Source: Fodinicurvata halophila
GTDB taxonomy: Bacteria > Pseudomonadota > Alphaproteobacteria > Kiloniellales > DSM-21159
Direction of reading: 5' to 3'
DNA length: 64,000 bases
Assembly: GCF_042651425.1 (NCBI RefSeq)
Contig: NZ_JBHSCW010000004.1
Location: 186,001-250,000, forward strand
Made by a program: the position numbers and the translations under genes
The notes under the pieces: model-generated
The model's input: only the letters and a program-made list of their open reading frames with translations
Told to the model about the DNA's origin: nothing
The model's database searches: none
In this document: positions 59,057 to 64,000 of the stretch, piece after piece
Position numbering within the stretch: position 1 is the stretch's first letter
How the letters are laid out: every line of letters starts with the position of its first letter

Positions 59057-59932
59057 TCAACCCCAGGGGCTGGGCCGATTGCCCTGCGGGGCGTCCGCCT
59101 GACCGGCCATCTCGCGCAATCGGGCCACGCGGTTCTCGGTGCTGGGGTGGGTCGAGAACAGGCTGTCCATCTGGCGCGCGTGCAGCGGGTTGATGATGAA
59201 CATGTGGGCCGAGGCCGGATTCTCCTCCGCCGCCTCGTTGTCGATCTGCGAGGCGGCCGTCTGGATGTTCTGCAGGGCCGAGGCGAGCCAGAGCGGCTGT
59301 CCGCAGATTTCGGCGCCGATGCGGTCGGCCTCGTACTCGCGGGCACGCGAGATCGCCATCTGCACCATCATGGCCACCAGCGGCGCCAGGATCATGACCA
59401 GGATCGTGCCGATCAGGCCCAGCGGGTTGTTGCGGTTGCCGCCGAAGAAGATGGCGAAGTTGGCCAGCATGGAGATGGCACCGGCCAGGGTTGCGGTCAG
59501 CGTCATGATCAGGGTGTCGCGGCTTTTCACGTGCGCCAGCTCGTGCGCCATGACGCCGGCGATCTCCTCGGACGAGAGGCGCTTGAGCAGGCCCGTCGTG
59601 GCCGCCACGGCCGCGTTCTCCGGGTTGCGGCCCGTGGCGAAGGCATTGGGCTGCGGGTTGTCGATCAGGTAGACCTTGGGCATGGGCAGCTCGGCCCGTT
59701 CGACCAGCTGTTCCACGATGCCATAGAACTGGGGGGCCTCCTGCCGGTCGACCTGGCGCGCCTTGTACATGCGCAGGACCACCTTGTCGGAGTTCCAGTA
59801 AGCATAGAAGTTCATCGCCACGGCGATGGCGAGCGCGATCAGCATGCCGGTCTGTCCGCCGAGCATGAAGCCGACGGCGAGGAAGAGACCGGTCATTGCG
59901 GCGAGCAGAAGTGCGGTGCGGAAGTAACTCAT
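59057..59932 (-). CDS. htpX: Membrane zinc protease HtpX
   Basis: A 291-residue M48-family protease for quality control of membrane proteins. Helices at residues ~5-22 and ~28-45 are followed by the zinc motif VMAHELAHVKSRDTL, then two more helices and the third ligand in SRAREYEADRIGA. PNAFATGRNPENAAVAATTG is a family signature. The C-terminus is long and polar. No Shine-Dalgarno site precedes the ATG; a sigma-32-like promoter lies immediately upstream. Confidence 0.97.
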   Translation of the reverse strand: MSYFRTALLLAAMTGLFLAVGFMLGGQTGMLIALAIAVAMNFYAYWNSDKVVLRMYKARQVDRQEAPQFYGIVEQLVERAELPMPKVYLIDNPQPNAFATGRNPENAAVAATTGLLKRLSSEEIAGVMAHELAHVKSRDTLIMTLTATLAGAISMLANFAIFFGGNRNNPLGLIGTILVMILAPLVAMMVQMAISRAREYEADRIGAEICGQPLWLASALQNIQTAASQIDNEAAEENPASAHMFIINPLHARQMDSLFSTHPSTENRVARLREMAGQADAPQGNRPSPWG

Positions 59933-59942
59933 GGCGTTAAAG

Positions 59943-59970
59943 AGATGGGCTCTGGCGGGGAGCGTTCAAG
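59943..59970 (-). promoter_or_regulatory. Sigma-32-like promoter of htpX
   Basis: On the minus strand CTTGAAC is 13 bases from GCCCATCT, close to the heat-shock consensus CTTGAAA-N13-14-CCCCATNT (one mismatch in each box). The -10 box ends only 10 bases before the htpX ATG, so the transcript would be almost leaderless. HtpX is a known heat-shock protease, which supports the match. Confidence 0.5.
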
Positions 59971-60008
59971 GCTTGGCGGGCGGCTTTCCACATGCCATAT
60001 AACGATAC

Positions 60009-60233
60009 ATGAGACGCTTTACATCCTATCGCGCCAAGATCAAGCAACCGACCTCGTCCCCGACGGCCAAAGGCGGTGCGAGCGCCTCTGCGACGACCGC
60101 AACCGGCCAGGCGCCGACCGGGCGCGAGGAGACGGTTGCCCGCGACAAGGCCAGGGAGCTGGGCGGTCCGGATGGCCTTGAACCCACCCGCTACGGCGAC
60201 TGGGAACGCAAGGGCATCTGCTACGACTTCTAG
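60009..60233 (+). CDS. DUF1674 / SdhAF4-type succinate dehydrogenase assembly factor
   Basis: A 74-residue protein. The conserved C-terminal motif GGPDGLEPTRYGDWERKG, then ICYDF, is the DUF1674 signature shared with mitochondrial SDHAF4, which protects flavinated SdhA during complex II assembly. The N-terminal 40 residues are low-complexity Ser/Thr/Ala. It is divergent from htpX, as in many alphaproteobacteria. A TATAAC near 59997 may be its -10. Confidence 0.88.
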   Translation: MRRFTSYRAKIKQPTSSPTAKGGASASATTATGQAPTGREETVARDKARELGGPDGLEPTRYGDWERKGICYDF

Positions 60234-60616
60234 AGGGCAGCTTCCAAGACGAACGCCAAAAGGTGTGCCTTGAAACAAATGCACCTGAAGGTAGAAGAAG
60301 GTGCTTCTGAATGGGCGTTTCCATGCTCTATGTCCCTTATGTAAAATACTTACTGAGACTCAAGGTTACATAGAGTACACTTGTGTCTTGTGGTACAGAT
60401 ATATTGTGAAGTTATTTTTTAGTAATGTAACAATATTTCTATATTGAGAGCTTATATTTATTATTATCCAATAGTAGTTTAAATAAAGATATTATGATCT
60501 TTTATGTAGTTCGGCGCCATATTTTATTGTATATTGCAGGATATGGAGCGCCTTAGTATAATTACCCTGCATTGAGACACTTATATACTATCTGAGTATT
60601 GTGCGGGCAATTTACG
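60234..60616. other. AT-rich gene-free leader upstream of kaiC
   Basis: About 383 bases with no gene. From about 60340 to 60600 the sequence is strikingly AT-rich (runs such as TTATTTTTTAG and TATTTATTATTATCC) in an otherwise GC-rich region. It contains the kaiC promoter and a bulged inverted repeat. Such composition suggests either a binding region for AT-seeking proteins such as MucR or histone-like factors, or a join where the kai cassette was acquired. Confidence 0.6.
60513..60562 (+). promoter_or_regulatory. kaiC promoter with overlapping inverted repeat
   Basis: TTGCAG (60534-60539) is 17 bases from a perfect -10 TATAAT (60557-60562), ending 54 bases before the kaiC ATG. An inverted repeat, GGCGC..CATAT (60513-60522) with ATATGGAGCGCC (60541-60552), encloses the -35 and spacer with a 2-base bulge. 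A regulator bound to the repeat would control the promoter. Confidence 0.6.
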
Positions 60617-62329
60617 ATGTTGAAATCGCCCACGAATATCAAAGGATTTGACGCCATTACGAGCGGTGGTCTGCCGGCCGGGCGGACCACCTTGGTTGCC
60701 GGCGATGCCGGCGCGGGCAAGACGGTTTTCGCGCTTCAGGTGCTTGCCGAAGGGGCACGGACCTATGCCGAGCCCGGTATTTTCGTGGCGTTCGAGGAAA
60801 GTGCACAGCGCATCAAGAACAATGCCCAGACGTTCGGTTGGGATCTTGACGCGCTGGAACGCGAGAATCTGTTCTTCCTCGACGCCCAGCCCGATACAGG
60901 GCTGCTTCACTCAGGCGAGTTCGATATCGAGGGCATGCTGGCGGCGCTTGAAGCGCGCGTTTCGGCCATGGGGGCAAAACGCATCGTCTTCGATGCCATT
61001 GATATCATCCTGGCCATGATGCCCGACATCGGCAGTGTCCGCCACCAGGTTTTCCGGCTCCACAGCTGGCTGCTCGAGCATGAACTGACGGCCGTCATCA
61101 CCATGAAGTCGGTCAGGGACTCGCTCGTCATTCCGGGGCTTCAGCCACTCGATTTCATGCAGTTCATGGTCGACTGCGCGCTCCAGCTCAACCATGGCAT
61201 ACAGGATGGTGTCTCCCAGCGCTCCCTTCGTGTCTGCAAATATCGGGGAACCGCCTTCGAGGAGAACGAGGTGCCGTTCGTTATCGGCTCGTCCGGCATT
61301 GAGGTGGCGTTTACGTCAAACTGGGACTATCCCGAGATACCGGTGAGCGATGAACGGTTGTCCAGCGGTGTCGCCAGGCTTGATGAGATGATGGACGGCG
61401 GCTATTTCCGCGGGGCGAGTATCCTGCTGACAGGCTCGCCGGGAACGGCCAAGACCACGCTGAGCGGAGCCTTTGCCGCAGCAGGTTGCGAGCGGGGCGA
61501 GAATGTCCTGTTCGTCAGCTTTGATTCCAGGAGCGACGAGATCGTCCGCAACCTTGAGTCGGTGTCGATTCGGCTTGCCCCCCATATCCAGTCCGGGCGG
61601 CTCCGCATGCAGAGCCTGAGGGCACTGACGAGCAGCGCGGAGACGCACCTGCTGCGGATCCGTGAACTTGCGGACGAGCATGGTGCCACCTGTCTTGTCA
61701 TCGATCCCCTGTCCGCGCTCGCAAAGTCCGGAAACGTCGGCAGGGCCCCGAGCGTGGCAGAGCGCATGATCGACTGGGCCAAGGCAGCGGGCATGACGGT
61801 GATGTGCACCAGTCTGGTCGACGAGGGCGGCGAGCCCATGGAATCGACCCCTATTCAGGTGTCCACGATCGCCGACGCCTGGCTGCACCTGAGTAATGTT
61901 ATCCATGCCGGCGAGCGCAATCGGGCACTCTCCGTCATCAAGTCCCGCGGGACCGGGCATTCGAATCAGGTGCGCGAGCTCCTGCTGTCAAGCGATGGCA
62001 TTGATCTGACCGAGGTGTACACGTCGGGCGGAGAGGTGCTGATGGGCTCCATGCGCTGGGCGCGTGAACGCGAGGAAGCGCTGGCAAAGCGGGAGCGCGA
62101 AGCCCGCGCCGCACAGGAGCGGGCGCGTCTGCAGGCCGAGACCTCGGAGCTGGAGCACCAGATCGCCCTGCTCCAGGACCGGCTCGTCTCCAAGCGCGAA
62201 GAGGAGAGCACTCTGCATGAGCGTTACGAGCAGATCAATGAAGAGAACTCGAAAACCCGGGCGCAGTTGCATCGTCTGAGGAAAGGCAAGACATCCAGGC
62301 AGGACGAGGCCGGCGATGATGAGCAGTGA
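60617..62329 (+). CDS. kaiC: KaiC-like dual RecA-domain ATPase
   Basis: A 570-residue KaiC homologue. Domain CI has Walker A VAGDAGAGKT (residues 27-36), the catalytic pair Glu60-Glu61 in VAFEESAQRI and Walker B near 123-130. Domain CII has Walker A GSPGTAKT (273-280) and Walker B VIDPLS (361-366), but Asp303-Ser304 stand where KaiC has its catalytic Glu-Glu. The phosphosite triad is kept: Thr411, Ser416, Thr417 in TPIQVSTIAD match T426/S431/T432 of cyanobacterial KaiC. From residue 480 a charged coiled coil (~80 residues) replaces the usual tail. No kaiA is present. kaiB overlaps its end by 14 bases. Confidence 0.93.
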   Translation: MLKSPTNIKGFDAITSGGLPAGRTTLVAGDAGAGKTVFALQVLAEGARTYAEPGIFVAFEESAQRIKNNAQTFGWDLDALERENLFFLDAQPDTGLLHSGEFDIEGMLAALEARVSAMGAKRIVFDAIDIILAMMPDIGSVRHQVFRLHSWLLEHELTAVITMKSVRDSLVIPGLQPLDFMQFMVDCALQLNHGIQDGVSQRSLRVCKYRGTAFEENEVPFVIGSSGIEVAFTSNWDYPEIPVSDERLSSGVARLDEMMDGGYFRGASILLTGSPGTAKTTLSGAFAAAGCERGENVLFVSFDSRSDEIVRNLESVSIRLAPHIQSGRLRMQSLRALTSSAETHLLRIRELADEHGATCLVIDPLSALAKSGNVGRAPSVAERMIDWAKAAGMTVMCTSLVDEGGEPMESTPIQVSTIADAWLHLSNVIHAGERNRALSVIKSRGTGHSNQVRELLLSSDGIDLTEVYTSGGEVLMGSMRWAREREEALAKREREARAAQERARLQAETSELEHQIALLQDRLVSKREEESTLHERYEQINEENSKTRAQLHRLRKGKTSRQDEAGDDEQ

Positions 62330-62606
62330 GGCGGTCGTTAAATTCTGCCTCTATGTGGCCGGCGACCTGCCCAACTCCCAGCGTGCCCGTTCGAACCTGG
62401 ACGCCTTCTGTCGCGAGCACCTGACTGGGCGCTATTCCATCGAGATCCTGGATGTCACCCAGTCTCCCGAAAGGGCGCTTGAAGACAATGTCCTCATGAC
62501 ACCCCAACTCGTCGTGCTCAACGGGGCATCAAGGCGCGTGATTGTCGGCAGCCTGCAGGATCGCACCGTGCTTTTCGAGGCTGTCGGCCTTGGAGGCCAT
62601 GTGTGA
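62316..62606 (+). CDS. kaiB: KaiB-like thioredoxin-fold protein
   Basis: A 96-residue KaiB homologue. The N-terminal beta strand and helix read KFCLYVAGDLPNSQRARSNL. Next come IEILDVTQSPERALEDNVLM, then TPQLVVL with the conserved Pro, and the family ending RRVIVGSLQD. KaiB binds the CI ring of KaiC in its fold-switched state. It overlaps kaiC by 14 bases and the kinase gene by one base (TGATG), so the three are coupled. Confidence 0.93.
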   Translation: MMSSEAVVKFCLYVAGDLPNSQRARSNLDAFCREHLTGRYSIEILDVTQSPERALEDNVLMTPQLVVLNGASRRVIVGSLQDRTVLFEAVGLGGHV

Positions 62607-64000
62607 TGGGCAGCGGGGAGGACCTGGTGCAAGGCAGCCAGGACGAGTTGTCGGAACTGGTGGAGATTCTTCACCGAACCTATCAGCGCATCACCGAACT
62701 GACGGGCGGCTCGGCGGATTCCGTCGTTCACACCGGCTCGGGCACCAGTTACCTCCTGCCGGACATACAGGGCGAACTGCAGAGGATGGAGGCCATGGAA
62801 CGCCAGCATGCCTCGGAGCGGGCAGCCATCCTGAATGCGCTGCCGGCGCATATCGCGCTGCTGGATCATTCCGGACGCATCCTGGCCGTGAATGATACCT
62901 GGAGGAGTCTTGCAGAGGAAAACGGTGCAGCCGGAACCGTGGAGCCGGTCGGGCAGAACTACCTGGATATCTGCGAGTCCGCCAGGGGAGCAAGCGCCTT
63001 CTGGGCAGGCGATGTGGCTGGAGGGCTTCGCAGCGTCCTGAATCGGCGGCAATCGCGATACACGCAGGAGTATTCCTGCCTGTCCTCCGGCGAAGAACGT
63101 TGGTTCCTGCTGGCCGTCACGGGCCTCGAGCGGGATGACCGGAGTGGTGCCGTGGTCATGCACCTGGACGTCACGGATCGCCATCAGGCGCACCAGAAGG
63201 CGGATGACCTGCGGCGTCGACTGGAACGCCTGGTCGACCAAGCCAAGGTCGGTATCCTGGTTCACAGGAACTTCAAACCCATCATCGCCAATCGAGAGCT
63301 TGCCCGCCTGCTCGGCTATGACAGCCCCGAGGGTATCCTGGCACTTGCGGACAGCCGTGATCTCTTTTCCGAAGAGGAACATGCGCGGATCACGGACTAC
63401 AACGAGGCCCGCACGAGCGGAGGGGAGGCCCCCGCTATCTATCAGGTCAAGGGCAAGCGCCGTGACGGCAGTGTCGTGGTCATAGAGAATCGCGCCTTCA
63501 CCATCGAATGGGGGGATGAGACCGCTGTTTGCGCCATGCTGAGCGACATTACCGCGCAACTGGAGACCGAGGAGCAGCTGCGCCAGGCCCAGCGCCTCGA
63601 GGCCATCGGGCAACTGACCGGCGGGGTGGCGCATGACTTCAACAACCTGCTGACGGTCATACTGGGGAACGCGGAAACACTCGCGGACAGTCTTTCGGGA
63701 CAGGACGACTTGCGGCAGATGGCGGAGATAACCGTCAAGACCGCCGAGCGCGGCGCCCAGCTCACGAACAGGCTTCTGGCCTTCGCGCGCCGTCAGGATC
63801 TCGAGTCGGAATCCGTCGACCTCAATCGACTGATCGGCGAGATGAACGAGCTTATACGCCGAACTTTCGGCCGATCCATCGAGATCCAGCTTGCCCTCGA
63901 CGAGGACGTTGCCCTGGCGCTGGTGGATCCCGGCCAACTGGAGAACGCCATTCTCAATCTCTGCATCAATGCCCGTGATGCCATGCCGGAGGGAGGGCGT
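62606..64000 (+). CDS. PAS-domain sensor histidine kinase (partial, runs off the window)
   Basis: 465 codons are visible with no stop. A coiled N-terminus (MGSGEDLVQGSQDELSELVE) leads to PAS 1 (ILNALPAHIALLDHSGRILA), PAS 2 (VDQAKVGILVHRNFKPIIAN) with DGSVVVIENRAFTIEWGDET, and a HisKA box QLTGGVAHDFNNLLTVILGN. The ATPase N box NAILNLCINARDAMPEGG is at the very end, so G boxes and any receiver domain lie beyond position 64000. The HDFNN box is typical of hybrid kinases. It is probably the output or input partner of the KaiBC pair. Confidence 0.92.
   Translation, partial: MGSGEDLVQGSQDELSELVEILHRTYQRITELTGGSADSVVHTGSGTSYLLPDIQGELQRMEAMERQHASERAAILNALPAHIALLDHSGRILAVNDTWRSLAEENGAAGTVEPVGQNYLDICESARGASAFWAGDVAGGLRSVLNRRQSRYTQEYSCLSSGEERWFLLAVTGLERDDRSGAVVMHLDVTDRHQAHQKADDLRRRLERLVDQAKVGILVHRNFKPIIANRELARLLGYDSPEGILALADSRDLFSEEEHARITDYNEARTSGGEAPAIYQVKGKRRDGSVVVIENRAFTIEWGDETAVCAMLSDITAQLETEEQLRQAQRLEAIGQLTGGVAHDFNNLLTVILGNAETLADSLSGQDDLRQMAEITVKTAERGAQLTNRLLAFARRQDLESESVDLNRLIGEMNELIRRTFGRSIEIQLALDEDVALALVDPGQLENAILNLCINARDAMPEGGR

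Overview
This 64 kb window is GC-rich, densely coding chromosomal DNA from an alphaproteobacterium, probably of the Rhodospirillales or a relative. The lineage call rests on gene order and family content. The run fur - olsB - olsA - miaB - ybeZ - ybeY - corC - lnt - XRE regulator - metK - trmB - rimP - nusA - ylxR - infB - rbfA - truB - rpsO - pnp is a known alphaproteobacterial arrangement. MucR, DUF2336, TIGR02186, DUF1674 and OlsB-type proteins point the same way. I see no IS element, phage gene, integrase, CRISPR array, tRNA or rRNA.

Layout. (1) 1-20.7 kb, all minus strand: a long information-processing block running from nitroreductase/tsaB/rimI/mucR/fur down to the 5' end of pnp. It covers tRNA modification, ribosome maturation, initiation, transcription elongation, SAM synthesis and lipoprotein maturation. 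(2) 21-29 kb: envelope and stress genes (polysaccharide deacetylase, Bax-like glucosaminidase, Nfu Fe-S carrier, UspA, a TIGR02186/TSUP exporter pair), then trpS and murJ. (3) 29-40.5 kb: an accessory mix of cupin, VOC protein, Tat-exported DUF3179 protein with a membrane partner, ABC-2 exporter, NnrU-like protein, DUF2244, dapB, DCC-family protein, Bcr/CflA transporter, RlmI-like methyltransferase, a triplicated membrane protein and an EmrE-like transporter. (4) 40.9-48.7 kb, minus strand: a sodium/solute symporter, a degenerate metallophosphoesterase, a CxxC AhpD-like protein, a TVP38 membrane protein, a FAD disulfide reductase, a histidine kinase and an OmpR-type regulator. Two copies of a direct-repeat element precede the symporter and TVP38 genes. 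(5) 48.9-54.8 kb, plus strand: rpmH-rnpA-yidD-yidC-engB, then argB and pgk. (6) 54.8-60.2 kb: AzlCD branched-chain amino acid exporter, a DUF2336/PAS-kinase pair, htpX and a DUF1674 gene. (7) 60.2-64 kb: an unusually AT-rich leader followed by a tightly overlapping kaiC-kaiB-PAS histidine kinase cassette that runs off the window.

The most interesting parts are three. The Kai cassette has a second ATPase domain that lost its catalytic glutamate pair but kept the Thr/Ser/Thr phosphosite pattern. The symporter-to-regulator block carries a shared operator-like repeat. A strong bidirectional terminator sits between a promoter-like sequence and rimP, as expected for an attenuated nusA operon. All functions are read from sequence and family knowledge; none was tested by database search.
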